Source: Podospora bellae-mahoneyi
Taxonomy: Eukaryota > Ascomycota > Sordariomycetes > Sordariales > Podosporaceae
DNA length: 64,000 nt
Assembly (NCBI RefSeq): GCF_035222275.1
Contig: NW_026946359.1
Span: 1,178,001 to 1,242,000 of the forward strand
Direction of reading: 5' to 3'
Within the stretch, counting starts at the first letter, position 1. Each line of letters starts with the position of its first letter. This document shows positions 1 to 12,055 of this stretch, in pieces. A program made the position numbers and the translations under genes. The notes beneath the pieces were generated by a model. The model ran no database searches. It saw only the letters and a program-made list of their open reading frames with translations, and was not told where the DNA came from.

Positions 1-1128
1 GGGAGAGCAACCATCTGGGAGCAAGACGCAGCTGTCTGAGAAGGAGCCCGGTCAGCAAGCACAACAGTCGGCTGCGCAGCCCCAGAAGAACGGGAAGCGG
101 ATTTCTGGTGCTAGCACTCAGGATCAATCTACAGTGGGTGATCACGATGGCGAGTCGAAGCAGACAACGCTTGTCGGCGCAGGATCCGGCAACCCATCCA
201 TCTCGGTGGACCCCCCACATAGCGTCACGAGCGCCGACGAGACGATTCACGAGAATGCTTCTGAAAAGGATGCAGAAGGTGATGTTTCTATGCCCGATGC
301 TGACAACTCAAGGCAACAGAACGCCCAGGGATCCGTAAACAACGCGGACGAGCAGCTTCCCAAGGTTCCTCCACCGCCCCCAGGGCCTGTGCCGGCAGTG
401 CCGAATGCGCCAACATCCACGTCAGTGGAAAACCCAGCTGTGTTTGCCTCTGAGCAGCAGCAGGAGAGATGGCTTCTGCCTCCCCAGAGGCCAGAGCACA
501 AGGGCAGAAAATGCCTTGTTCTTGATCTGGATGAGACGCTTGTCCACAGCTCGTTTAAGGTAAGACCTTGTGTCCCATGAACTACTGGTGGCAATATTCT
601 AATGATCACCAGATCCTCAACCAAGCCGACTTCACGATACCTGTCGAGATCGAGGGCAACTTCCATAACGTCTACGTAATCAAGCGACCGGGAGTCGACC
701 AGTTCATGAAGAGGGTTGGCGAGCTTTACGAGGTTGTTGTCTTTACAGCCTCCGTGTCTAAGGTATGGATGGAGTTCCAGGTCACCGTTGAACGCTCGCA
801 TCTGACAAGAAAATAGTATGGCGACCCGCTACTCGACCAGCTGGACATCCACAACGTCGTCCACCATCGCCTCTTCCGCGAGAGTTGCTACAATCACCAG
901 GGCAACTACGTCAAGGACTTGTCGCAAGTTGGCCGTGACCTCAAGGACACCATCATCATTGACAACTCGCCGACTTCGTACATCTTTCACCCTCAACACG
1001 CCGTCCCGATTAGCAGTTGGTTCTCGGATGCCCACGATAACGAATTGCTGGATTTAATTCCAGTCCTCGAAGACCTTGCCACTCCCAATGTACGAGATGT
1101 CAGCTTGGTCCTCGATGTCACTCTTTAA
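1..1128 (+). CDS. psr1: PSR1-like FCP1/SCP-family protein phosphatase, 5' end outside window
   Basis: Seen: three exons, (2)-559, 613-762 and 817-1128, joined by GT-AG introns of 53 and 54 nt. The frame is open back to base 2, so the N-terminus lies outside the window. After a low-complexity Q/S/P-rich region comes the haloacid-dehalogenase phosphatase signature DLDETLVH at about 525-547, then [29 protein letters not shown] and [15 protein letters not shown] near the end. Known: the first Asp of DxDxT is the phosphate acceptor in this Mg-dependent family. The order of motifs and the C-terminal catalytic domain match yeast Psr1/Psr2, plasma-membrane phosphatases of the salt and general stress response with the partner Whi2. 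Inference: Psr1 type rather than Fcp1 or Nem1, because there is no BRCT or membrane segment in the visible part. The membrane anchor, if present, would be in the missing N-terminus. Confidence 0.88.
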
Positions 1129-2765
1129 GACGAATTTTCCTTTTCATAGCCGATACCCTTTCATTCTACTACACGTTATTCCTCGGGCCAGCAAAAAAAA
1201 AATGGCGTCGATACGCCGGTACTGTCTAATCTTTACAACAATTCAACGTGACGGGTTCACTGAGAAACCCGTCATGACCTTTCATGGGCCTTGTTTAGAC
1301 CGGCGAGGCAGAAACCGAACTTGGTGCAGAGAACCGAACCCTACTTGAAGCGTTTTACTTCGTTTTCTTGAGCTACACTTCTGGTCATAGGAGGAGGCGG
1401 AAGTGGGTAGTCAAGTGGATGGTCTGGCTCTGTCTCCAAGTTTGCTATACAAAAATCGGGAACGCTTCTTTCTTGGGGTGGTGGAGTTTGTTGGTTATAA
1501 GTCCGGGTGACGGTTTTGACCCAGTGTTTTCTTTTCTCGCGGTTTTTTCTCTTTGTCTTTTTCTTTTTTTTCTCTCTCGCGGAGCGGGGTGGAGAGGGGA
1601 ATCTGTTGCCGTTGTTGGGTTTAGCAGGCCAAGCTGGGAAATCAAAGGGAAGAGGGGGGAAGAGAAGAGACCAGCATTGTCAAATATCAAGCCTTTTTTT
1701 TGTTGTTTTATTTTTCTTTTTTTTTTTCTCGCTTTTGGTTTCTTTCTTATGTCAATTTTTCTAAAGAACACCACCACCACACATCAACCACACCAATCAA
1801 TTGACTATACATAAACGAACTGAGATCAAGGGAGAGGTTGTGTTTTTGCTGCTCTGCTTCTTTTGTTTTTCACACAGTACACATCTCTAGCCCAGTTCCA
1901 TATCACGCATACTATAACTATACCATCATACTTTAGTACCCTACTTGCTCCTCACTATATTCTGTAGTTGGGATCTGTTGATTCGTCTGATGTAGTTTTG
2001 GGTTTTGTCTTCTTGGGGGGTATTTGTTGCGCATTGTGCTCTTTTTGGTATTATACCTCCACTTGGGTAGCTCGGAGGACGGCTGGTGGGGAGGCATAGA
2101 GAGAGCCTCTAGAAAGAGAGGGAAGGTCAAGGGTCCCTAAGGGAATATATACTGATGAGCAGGACGTGGGGGGGATAGTGGTTATAAATGAGTTTGGAGA
2201 GGAATATAGTTGGAACTGGCAGCCATGCTTTGCTCTTGTTGATTACTCACATTTCGATCCAGTGTGGTACACAACCTGAGATGATTCCAACTTGCGATCC
2301 AAGATCACCCACACCAGACACCCACTAAAACTATATCACTCAGATTATCTTTAATTCATCACTCTCTCATGTAAGAGCAACTTGAGGTGAAATCCACTGA
2401 TTGTCCTTGCACTGGCCTGTGCGCCACTTCCCGCCAAGCCCCTGCAGTCCCCACGGTCCCCTGCACTCTTTCCAAACCGTGGCCTCAATTGACGCGCACG
2501 GGCCAGGCTGTAGCAATTAGGGGACAGATCGGGCGACGTGCTCGCTAGGACAGCTTGGTGCTGTTGCTTGCTGGCCAATTTCACCAACCGCGACGACTTT
2601 TGACTTTCTCTTTTTTCTTCGTCATCAACCACCACCACCACTACTCATCACCACAATCACCTTCGACGCCTTTTCTTTCAGCCTTTTCGGCGTTTTCAAT
2701 TGATTTTCTACCAAGTTTAATCCCACACACCACACCACACCACACCACACCACACCACACCAACA
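1129..2765. other. Intergenic: phosphatase 3' flank and Sec61 beta promoter/leader
   Basis: No supportable gene. It holds pyrimidine-rich tracts at about 1540-1600 and 1687-1730, an AT-rich stretch near 2150 and the CACAC tandem repeat just before the next start codon. The small open frames here are low-complexity. Confidence 0.6.
2726..2760 (+). repeat. (CACAC)7 pentanucleotide repeat in Sec61 beta leader
   Basis: Seven perfect tandem copies of CACAC end 5 nt before the start codon of Sec61 beta. It probably lies in the 5' UTR and is a candidate length-variable locus. Confidence 0.9.
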
Positions 2766-3292
2766 ATGGTACCTCCCTCCCCATCCCCCATCACCACCAC
2801 CCCCAATGAAGATGATGACGATACTAACAAGAAATAGTCCTCCCCCCGCGCCTCCTCCCCCTCCTCTCCCACAGGCGGCCCAGCAGGCGTCGCAACCGGC
2901 GCCCGCCCGTCTTCCCCCCCCCCTCCAGGAGGCGCCCGCACCGCCATCCGCCGCCGTGCTGCTGCCGACCAAAAGGAGAAGATCGCCAATGCCAGACCCA
3001 ACAGCACCCGCGCTGCGGGCGCGGGAGGCTCGAGCAGCACCATGCTGAGGCTGTATACCGACGAGAGCCCCGGGCTCAAGGTTGATCCGGTTGTTGTGCT
3101 GGTGTTGAGCTTGGTGTTTATTTTTAGTGTGGTTGCTTTGCATAGTGAGTTTTTCCTTTTTTGTTCGTATGAGGGGTGGTGGAAGGGGGAACTTGGGACT
3201 GGAGTCTTGGATGTGGGATTTTGGATGTGGGATTTTGGCTGACAACAAGGGGAATAGTTATCGCCAAGATTACGAGGAAATTCTCGAGCTAA
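2766..3292 (+). CDS. sbh1: Sec61 beta subunit (Sbh1) of the ER translocon
   Basis: Seen: exons 2766-2768, 2838-3144 and 3258-3292 give 114 residues. Exon 1 is only the ATG. Intron 1 (GTACCT, a TACTAAC branch site, ending AATAG) starts directly after it, and the second codon reads SSPRASSP in phase. The protein has a Ser/Pro/Gly-rich N-terminus, the stretch [19 protein letters not shown], one membrane segment ([16 protein letters not shown]) and a short tail ending KITRKFSS. Known: this tail-anchored layout and the [13 protein letters not shown] motif are typical of Sec61 beta, a small subunit of the Sec61 channel for co-translational import into the ER. Its length fits the family. The join is convincing because no upstream ATG reads into exon 2 and both introns restore the frame. 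Confidence 0.93.
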
Positions 3293-4281
3293 TTTCCTGA
3301 CACCTCACTCGATGACGCCAACGATGATCTGAGGATACGAGATGAAGAGGGACGGTGGATCTGGTGGCGGTTTGGGTATCATGAAGACGAAAGGCTCACG
3401 GTACAGGGACTCCAAGGGTGGTGTTTAGGAAGAGAAATATTTCTTAATCCATCATGAGGACTGAAAATCACTGGGCCAAAAAGGGTGGTGAACTCGGGGA
3501 TGGTGGGTGACAATTTTGTTTTTGGCGGCGTTCACAACATACATTACATATACCTAGGAAACGCGGGGAAGGGGAGGAAGAGAGAGATAATGGGTCGAAC
3601 GGATGGTGGGATGGCCAAAAGGCATCTTGTTTTAGTCTTTTCGTGGATGTGTTTTTTTTTTTTTTTTTTTGCAAATGTGTACAATGTAAATTTGTTTGTA
3701 AGTGGCTGAATGATGGACCTTGTTCTGTTGTGAATGCCATTTAGATGATGTTGCTCTTCTTGGCTTGTGGACATGGTTGCTTGTGCTGGGAGATAAGCAG
3801 GTTCCATATGAGGCTATCGTTGGGAGAAGCCTCGGGACAGAATCAATAACGGTGATTATACAAAGGTATTTATGACGTCCACCAGGTAAAACCCTGCATC
3901 CAGAAGCTCACCATGTGATTAATCTGCTCCTCAAACTGGTCGAATAAATCTTGATCGCTTGAATTGTAAACCCTCGGGTATATATGACTATCTCTCTCCC
4001 CCTTTTCACGCCATTCTCCTCTGTTTCTATCCCGACAGCTCCCCGTTTCTTATACACATTCTTTCTTCATTGCTCCCCCCCACCCCAACCACCACAGGTA
4101 TTTGGTTGATACAAGAAGGAAACAAAACAGAAATACAAAATGTGTACCCAACCCGCCTTTAACCCCTTAAACACCATAAACCCAACCATCAATAAAACGC
4201 CATGATATCACCTAACCCAAAACCAAAACGCCAAAACTGTGCACCCAGGAGAGATTATTGACAAAACCACAAGCACCCTGC
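3293..4281. other. Intergenic between convergent Sec61 beta and RIF1
   Basis: The 3' flanks of two convergent genes. It contains a T19 run at 3652-3670 and CA/CT-rich sequence near 4060-4250. No gene is supported. Confidence 0.6.
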
Positions 4282-7200
4282 TCAGTTACTTCTAGCCCTC
4301 TTCTCCGCCTCAATCAACTCCCTCCTCATATCCCTAAACATATCCTCAATCTCATACACCTCCTCCATCGACAGCTTCGCCGACCTCAGCGTGTCCAACC
4401 CCCCTCGAAACATCCTCATGATGGCCTTTGCTCGGTCTTCTTCTTCCTTGTTGTCTTCCAAATGTCGTTCCCTTTCTTCCGCGCTCGCCTCCACAGTGGA
4501 GGCCGGGCTGGTTTCTTTTTCTCGTTGTTGTTGTCCATCAAGTTGCATTTCTTCTGCTGCTGGTGGGTGGATGACAGAATTGGTGGGTTCCTCCTCCTCC
4601 TCTTCTTCTTCATCGTCGTCATCAAGACGTTGACTAGCGCTAAAGGACTCGAGCGCAATCTGGGATTGAATCTCGTCGTCGTCGCTGGTGGGTGGGTCGT
4701 GATGCAGGTGGTGGTGTTCCATGTCCATGGCTGCTCCGCTGTCGAGTTCGGGTGAGCCGAGGGCTGTCGTGTTTTCTACAAGAGGAGACACCGGAGGACT
4801 TGACAATTCAAGGGAGGAGCTGGGAATCTCCGACATGGACTGCTCATGCGGGTTTTCCTCGGCCTTCACCTCCGCAGGAGCAGTAACTTGCTGAGGTGCC
4901 TGTGTTCGCCGGGGTTGGCTGTCTGGGACCTCGTGCTCGTCCACCGGCGGCGGCGTCTCGGTGAACTCGAGACGCGTTCTCTTGCTAGGATCCTGCGCTC
5001 TGGTAGATCCTCTCTTTCTCTTGCGCGGCCGGCCTCTTTGTGGTCCCGTTGGCTGCGAGCTAGGGATCGTTTCCAGCTCTGGTGATGCTGCCGAGCTTGA
5101 CCTGGTGAGTCTTCTGGTGACTGGTGGTATTATAGGGATAGATTTGCCGAGTTTCTTGGGGCCATCACCAACCACAATGCACTCCCGAGGGGCCGCCTTA
5201 GGCCCCGTGTAGTCGGGGGGGGCAGATGATTGGTGAAACTCTTGCCTGTCCACTCGCGCATTGTCCAATTCAACCACCAATCGGAGCAGACTTCTCTCGT
5301 CGAGCTCGCTGACTTCGAACGAGGTGTTATCTGCATTGCTGCGTTGGCTCGTTGCCGGGGCAGTCGACTGAGCTGGCCCTGCGGACCGCCTTGCTCGGCT
5401 AAGGCTCGTCGGAAGAGGACCTGAGCGTGCGTCCACAAAAACTTCATCCGATTTGGACTCGGAATTTTGACGAGCAGGACCTTGCACGGCCTGGGGCGGT
5501 GTTGAGTGTCGTTCCTGCTCAGTCGGTCCCGGAAGCTGGGACCCATTGGTAGAGTCAACGTCCATGTGATCACCATCCTCCCCTGGCAGCCGTGCCTCCT
5601 CCTTTTCTTCTCCAGCGACGGACTTTTGAGGAGAAAGGGCGGGAAGTGATACCACGGTGACAAAACCACTTTGACCCGATGGATCGGGGACAGCATGGCG
5701 GGAAGGAAGAGGTGACCCTGAGATTGGCGAGGAAGAGAACTGCCACTCCTCAAGCAAGCTGTGACTAGCAGACCTTGACCTTATCTCAGCAGCTAGCGGA
5801 TTGCGTCTCGGTTCTGGAGGTGATGAAGGCGGATCAGTCATGTCGTGTCCCGGGATCATCAACGGCTGCCCTCGGCGTGGGGTCGGCGTTGACGAGACAT
5901 ACTCATCAAACCGAGCATCTGGCTGAGGGGTGGCCGCTTGGGGTGTTGTGATCTTCTCTGGAGCCCGAGATATCCCTTCCTCAGTTGTTTTGGCATGTCT
6001 CCTTGACCTGCCTGGGCTCGACCTGATCTCAGGGAAAAGAGCAGCGTTCTCTTTCTGTCGTTCGCGCACTTCCTTCTGTCTTTCAGTCAACGCCTGTGAC
6101 TCGAGTGTATTCATCTCCGTAGCGGCAGGGCCAATGGCTGCAAATTGGATCTGTGAATCATCGTGTCTAAGCTTTGGCGCTGCTTTCCGACGATTGGCAG
6201 CAGCCAGCTTTCTGACAGGTGATGTGTCGACACGGCGCTTGGTCGACGGGGTTAGCCGAGTAGACGCTGGTGATCTCGCTGGTGACGAGGTTGCCCGCGG
6301 AGTTCCGCGTCGGCTGCTAGATCGAGTGGACATCCTCGGCAGGCTGAAGTCCTCGGACGACTCAGTAAACAGCATTTGCTGCTGGCCTGCAAACTGGGAG
6401 CTGACAGTTTCGAGACCTGGCAAAACAATGTCGGTATGAAGTTGCATCTGGATGAGTGATGCTTTGAGGTCCTCTGGATACTCCAGATGCCCAACCTTCT
6501 CAAACAGCCTATTCCACAAAGAAACGGCAGAGTTGACAATGGACCGATGACTAGAAGCAAAAGACGCGCAGAAGAACCGCCCAAGAAAGTCGAGTTGCTG
6601 AGCTGGCTGCTCGATCTCAGTGATCAACGAGGCTAATTTATCCCAGAGGGTTTTGGTCTACTTATTGTTAGTAACATAGCAACAAAGTACTGGGGTGTGT
6701 GTACTCACTGCAGCAGAGACAGAAGCAGTCTGACTGCTAAGCTGTCGATTGCTGTCCTGGAGCCAGGGGATGATACCATCCTGGAGAGTGCCCAATGTTC
6801 TCAGGAACAACTGGCGATTGCACCTGTCAAAGAAGCCACCAACTTCCTTGAGAAGATGGATAGTCGGATCGGTATCGGTGGTGTCAAATGTGGTATACCT
6901 GTTTACCAAAGCTTCGCTGGCAGCCTTGTAGAGGTTGTCAAACGTGTCAAAAGAGGAAGAACGAGATCCAGCAAGAGCAGTACCCCAAAGACGCCGCCGG
7001 GCTGCATCCACAGCTTGCCGGTCCCGTGGCTGTGTTGCAACGGAGATGAGTTCAGCCACGCATCTCAGAGTATTCGGGAGCAACGTGCCTCCAGTTCCCC
7101 CGAGAGTGATCTGGTCCATCAAAGCCTTGGATAGGGGCTCAATGATAACTATCGCTGCTCCTGCATCTCCAGTCTCTTCCCGTACTCTTTCGAATAGCGC

Positions 7201-9642
7201 ATAGAACAAAGACTCCCAAGGCTTCCAGGGGAGGCTCGGAGTCCACCTGATGCCGCGTTCGAGTACCTTGACGATGTCACGGTATTCATTGCCAACCGGA
7301 GTATCAGTCCCAGATCCTGTTGAGTGGTGACTGTGGTGTTGTGGATCGAGCCAAGGAGTGATCTGCTCAGCAACAAGCAGCCACGTTCCCCAAGGGCGAG
7401 GTGTCTCTTGGGGAATGGTTGCAAGGAGATCTTGTGCCAGGTCCATCTTTGCCTTGTCGGCCTTTGAGGCGAAGAAAGGGGCAAAAATTTGACCAAGGAA
7501 ATCCGCATAATCCTGATCGTCCAATACACCAGGTGGGAGTGTTGACAAACTAGAGAAGAGCGTGTAGAGAGGGGCCTTCAAGGCCCCTTGAGCTTTGCTG
7601 GGCTTCTCGGTAAACGGCAATGACCCCAGAGAGTTGAACATAAGCTTCAAGTACGATTGTGCAGCGAGAAGGAACTCTGGTCCCTTCCCCTCGGGAACCC
7701 CCTGCTTCCACACGATTTGCAAAATATTAAAAGATTCTGTAACAAAGCTGGTGGTATCCTTTGATACCTTGATCTCCTTAGCCGCGGCAGAAGCAACAGT
7801 AACCACCAAAGTCTCCCAAAGCTTGTATGTCGTGGTGTTCGTTTGGGCGAGAGCAATGAAGTTTCGCTCAAGAATGTTTCCTACCAGAGAAAAGACCCTC
7901 CCAACACTGTGTCGGACCCATTTCGAATCAAGAGGCGGAAGTTCGCTCGGCTTCAGATGTGTATTGTCCTGAATGCGGTCTTCCTTCCATCTCCGCGGCG
8001 TCGTGCTGTCAAACAGTCCAGCGAGGATGGCAGTGGCTTGCTGAAGGTTGTCGGCGGCAGCTTCGGAGGCCGGGTCGAGAAGCTTCTCAACGATAGGCTT
8101 GACACTACAATCCCAGTATCGATCCAGAAGTGTTTTGTTGGTGTTCGGTTTGAACGTGTAATACAGGAGATTGTAGATGGACCCAAACACTGTCTGCCGC
8201 AGCTCCTCGGTCATCTTTCCAGGACCTTTTCTCCCCAACTGACCTGTCAGGGGCGTGACCAGCGTCGAGATGTTCTTGTTAAACGACCGATCGTCGGTTT
8301 GTACAAAGTAAACAAGACGGTTCCAGCCACGGTTGGCGGCGATCTTGGTGGCAAAGTCGGTGCTGTTGAAACAGCCCTGAATGAGAAGAAGCCAGGAGCG
8401 CGAATGCTCCCACTTTTCTAGAGGAATGCGAAGCAGTAGTAGGACCGCACTCCAGATATCTGGAACCACTACAGAGTCTTGTTTCTCCTTGACCATAGCC
8501 TGGAGCCTCTCATAGTAGTACTGGATATACTTTTGGTCCCCAGAAATGGTATTGAAAATCTCAACAACTTTTCTCGATAACGCCTTGTCGTGTCCGATAG
8601 TAAAGGCCAGTTCGAGACCAAAAGAGATAGCCGATGATCGAATTTCCTTCAGATTACTGAGCATATCGGTAAATAGATCCATCAGCCAGTCTGAATGAAC
8701 TATCATGTATTGCCTCGATTGCTTCACCAGCTTCCGGTAAATGAAGATTCGGGACAGGACGATGCTCTTGCCTGTAAGATATTCCTCGATCCGGCGCAAT
8801 GATGCCACTATTCTCCCAACTCTTTCTGCCGTGATGACTTTTGCTGGGAAGTTTTGCACGGACAAAACCTGCATAAGACGGCGGGCGATATCCTTGGGAG
8901 TGTCAGGGTCCTCGAAGGACCGAATGCAGTGGTCGACAATGAAAATGCCAAAATCATTGCTTATGGATGAGGCTATCGCGGGAAAGTGAAGAAATGTGAT
9001 GAGCATATTGAGGGCGTGGTTCACAAGTATCGAGTCCAGAGCAGATTCCGAGGTCCTAGAGACAATATCTCTCTGAATAAACTGCATGAAAAGCCCCATT
9101 TTCTCTTGCAACGCCACGCGGTCTGGTAGGTTATTCGATGTCTTGAGGGCCCGGGTCAACATCTCGTATGAATCCACCTTCGACTCGCGGTCGCCTCCGG
9201 CCAGTTGCTGGATTGTGGATTCGAGCATGGCGGCAAGGTTGACTTTCGGGTTGGATGGATCGCAGGGGTTGCTGCTGGATGGGTCGAGAAGGTTTGGGGC
9301 GTGGTTTGTGATTTTGAGAATCGATTTGATGGGCTTGGACGCACTTCGAGGGAGGGAAACCGGCGTAGGATGTTGCTTCACTGCACCCCCTTCCCCGTAG
9401 ACGGGAGCCTCCTTATATTCGGTTTGGGCGGAGAACCCAACCTTCTTGCGGCGGCGCGAGGTCGAGTTCGTTGTGGTAGAGGAGCTTGGGGACTGATGTC
9501 CCGGTGGGGTGTGGACGGACTGGAGGGAGCCAAGAGTATGGTTGAATGGGACGGAAGGCTCATGGTGTGTTTCTCTCGGGGGAGTTGGGGGTCGTGGTGG
9601 CAGAATACTGAGGGCGGTAGATAGGATGGCAGGAGATGACAT
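4282..9642 (-). CDS. rif1: RIF1, telomere length and replication-timing regulator
   Basis: Seen: two exons, 9642-6709 and 6657-4282, separated by a 51-nt intron (GTGAGT, TACTAAC, AAGTAG), encode about 1769 residues. The N-terminal ~1000 residues are helical, HEAT-like sequence typical of the Rif1 N-terminal domain. Before it lie KKVGF (residues 66-70) and SILK (107-110). The C-terminal ~750 residues look disordered, S/P-rich, with basic patches and an acidic DDDDEEEEEEEE run. Known: Rif1 limits telomere length and delays origin firing by bringing PP1 (Glc7) to MCM; RVxF and SILK are PP1-docking motifs. Start: ATG 9642 begins MSSPAIL. An in-frame ATG at 9906 would add 88 unconvincing residues, so I did not use it. 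It diverges from RIC8, and an MCB-type ACGCGT sits in the shared promoter. Confidence 0.9.
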
Positions 9643-10512
9643 GTTCGGCGGATCGAACTGTCGAGAGAGGCTCTGCGCCGAGAGCGATGGAAAGAAACCC
9701 AAAGACCCAGAAACCCAAAGACCTGGCGACCCGTCACCTGAATACCGAAGACTGACAAAATGGCAGACACATTTAGAAAACAAAACTGGCGATGGCGGCG
9801 ATGAAAAGGCGGCACAGCAACAAAAAGACGGTAAGGAGCGTGATGTCGGCTTTGGTCGTACAGCAAATGTGTCTATGTGGTTGAGCCGCTGGAAGATCTT
9901 GGGCAATTAAGACTTTTAACGCGGTCGCGCCATGTCTCCCCTGGTCCTTGGACGCGTCAGGTCGCGACTGCACTTTGTCAAAGGTGACAGCCCCACATTC
10001 AGCCCCCATCTTTTCTGGGGATGCATGTCTCCAACAGGTACTTGTACCATGTAACAATTGAACTTGATGAAAAGATCATACATTCCACTGCGGGTTTCCA
10101 CATTGCTGGAGATCAATTGCATCTGGTCTGGAGCCTCCATTCCTCAATACCAAACTTGAACAAGGCCGGTTTGGAGGGTCTAGTCAGTGTTTTCCCAGCG
10201 ACGGCTATGTATGTATCTATGTACCTAGTACTTGACAGTTGCCTTTGAAATAGCCCCACCCAGTTGTCGACGACGCTCTTTCACTTTCAGACCGCCAGTA
10301 TGGGCATCTTGGGAATCGGTATAAACCATTCATGAGTAAAGCTTGCTTCCACTTTCTTCCTATATTTTATTGCCGCATCTCAAGTTACACGCCAGCACAA
10401 ATACTCGTCAGCCAGGCCATCTTTTAAAGTGGGGTACCCAGCTTTTGGAATGGTTCTTTATTGTTGCAACAACCCATCCTAGAATCAAATCTCTAACTTT
10501 ATCACAGTCGCT
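9643..10512. promoter_or_regulatory. Divergent promoter region of RIF1 and RIC8
   Basis: 870 nt between the two start codons with no supportable gene. It holds an ACGCGT hexamer at 9952-9957 and CG-rich sequence on the RIF1 side at about 9918-9970. Confidence 0.6.
9952..9957. promoter_or_regulatory. ACGCGT, MCB-type element
   Basis: A perfect MluI cell-cycle box, the site bound by MBF complexes at G1/S genes in yeasts. It is 310 nt upstream of the RIF1 ATG and 556 nt upstream of the RIC8 ATG. RIF1 is the more plausible target. A single hexamer can arise by chance. Confidence 0.4.
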
Positions 10513-12055
10513 ATGGCACAATCTGCTTCTTTCGGAAGACTTACAGGGCCTGGTAAGGGGAACTCTGGGCTGCTACTTGATGAACGCAAAGGCTAAGATT
10601 CCGGTAGCTAAACTAGATGCTGTGAAGCAGCTTTTGAGGTCGCTGACAGAGGATCTTGAGACCAGCTCCCTAGCACCTCAACGTTGGTTTATCTTCCCAG
10701 CGGCTCTTGAGATTGCGTCTAACAAGTTTGAAATAGGACGAGAGTCGATCCTTGAGGAGCTGAAGATATATGGCCGGGACCCCAACTGTGCAGATCCTAT
10801 CTTCACCAAGGAAGGCATCAAGACGCTAGTCAGACATGCTTTTGACAGTACGTCAGTCAACACCTCGCGCGGCGCCCTCAGGATACTTTGCAATGCTCTT
10901 CTTCTTGAACCAGAGACGCGACAAAGATTCGTCGACACTGGATATGCGGCCAAAGCAAGTGAGAAGCTGAAGGAGGATAACTCCGACGATGAGTTTCTTG
11001 TGGCTAGGCTGCTTCTTATCTCCACATACAACACCAATATCGACCTCCCCAAGCTCATTACACAGCACGGCCTGGCGGACTCCATCGCCAATCACCTCGC
11101 GAGGCATGCCAAACGACTTTCCTCGACAAACAGATCGACCACTGCAAATCCTATGGATCCAATGGCCCTAGAAGAAACCCTCAAGCTTACCTTCAACGTC
11201 AGCCAATTCTCTCCTAATCACCTCGCCTCTTTCGAACCAGCAATTCCTCATATTATCACTATCCTGTGTAGTCTTGACCTACCTTCCCCCCACACCAAGA
11301 CCCCTCTTGGACCGCCGTTTGGACCCGCAGTCAACGCCGTCCTAAACCTGGACCTCTCAACCCCAACCGCGAAGGAGTACCTCTACCCCGACAGCTCACC
11401 ATCCTGCTTCTCGGACCGCCTCATTAAGCTCCTCTCGCTCTCTATCAAGGCCTACAAGAATCCAGATCTCGAGCAAATCGTCACTCCTCTGGTCTGCGCC
11501 CTCTCCCTGGTCTACGAGCATGCCCCGGCTTCCGTCAAGCAGTCCATTAAGTCTGCTCTCCTGCCAACAGAGAAAGATCGCGAAGACGCCCTCGGCAAGG
11601 CTGACACCTTGCAGGGCCACCTCTTGAAGAACTGGTCCAACCCCGAAGCCCCAGAGCTAGGCAAAGCGATTGCCCACTTGTATTTTGACTTGTCGAATAG
11701 GGACCCGCACAAATTTGTCAAGAATGTTGGTTATGGATATGCTTCTGGTTTCTTGTTCCAGAACAACATCAGCTTCACGCCGGAGGAGCTCAACAAGGGC
11801 GGCGAGACTGAAGTGGAAGGCGAGGATGGCGTGAGGGAGATCAAGAGGCCGATCAACCCCATCACTGGGCAGTTCTTGGATACGGAAAGAGTATCTGAGC
11901 TGCCAGAGATGACGGATGAGGAGAAGGAGAGGGAAGCAGAGAGGTTATTTGTTTTGTTTGAAAGGCTTAAGCAGACCGGCATCATCGATGTGCAGAATCC
12001 CGTGGAGCAGGCCATGCGGGAGGGACGGTTCGAGGAGCTCCCTGACGACAAATAG
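10513..12055 (+). CDS. ric8: RIC8 (synembryn), G-alpha guanine-nucleotide exchange factor
   Basis: Seen: exons 10513-10552, 10608-10682 and 10737-12055 give 477 residues. The N-terminus reads MAQSASFGRLTGPAKLDAV, followed by RRESILEELKIYGRDP and a long armadillo/HEAT-like helical body. NPITGQ lies near residue 430 and the tail ends in an acidic EELPDD. Known: RIC8 acts as exchange factor and chaperone for monomeric G-alpha subunits and in Neurospora is needed for growth and asexual development. The NPITGQ region and the length fit. Odd: intron 2 (10683-10736) is 54 nt, free of stops and has a poor donor, GTTGGT. Read through, it would insert 18 residues into a conserved stretch. I spliced it because the junction then reads like the family and a CTAAC branch site is present. 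Confidence 0.87.

Noticed and set aside
9643-9906. 88-residue N-terminal extension of RIF1 from ATG 9906
   Set aside because: Open in frame, but it lacks RIF1-like sequence and lies in likely leader; ATG 9642 gives the family-like start.
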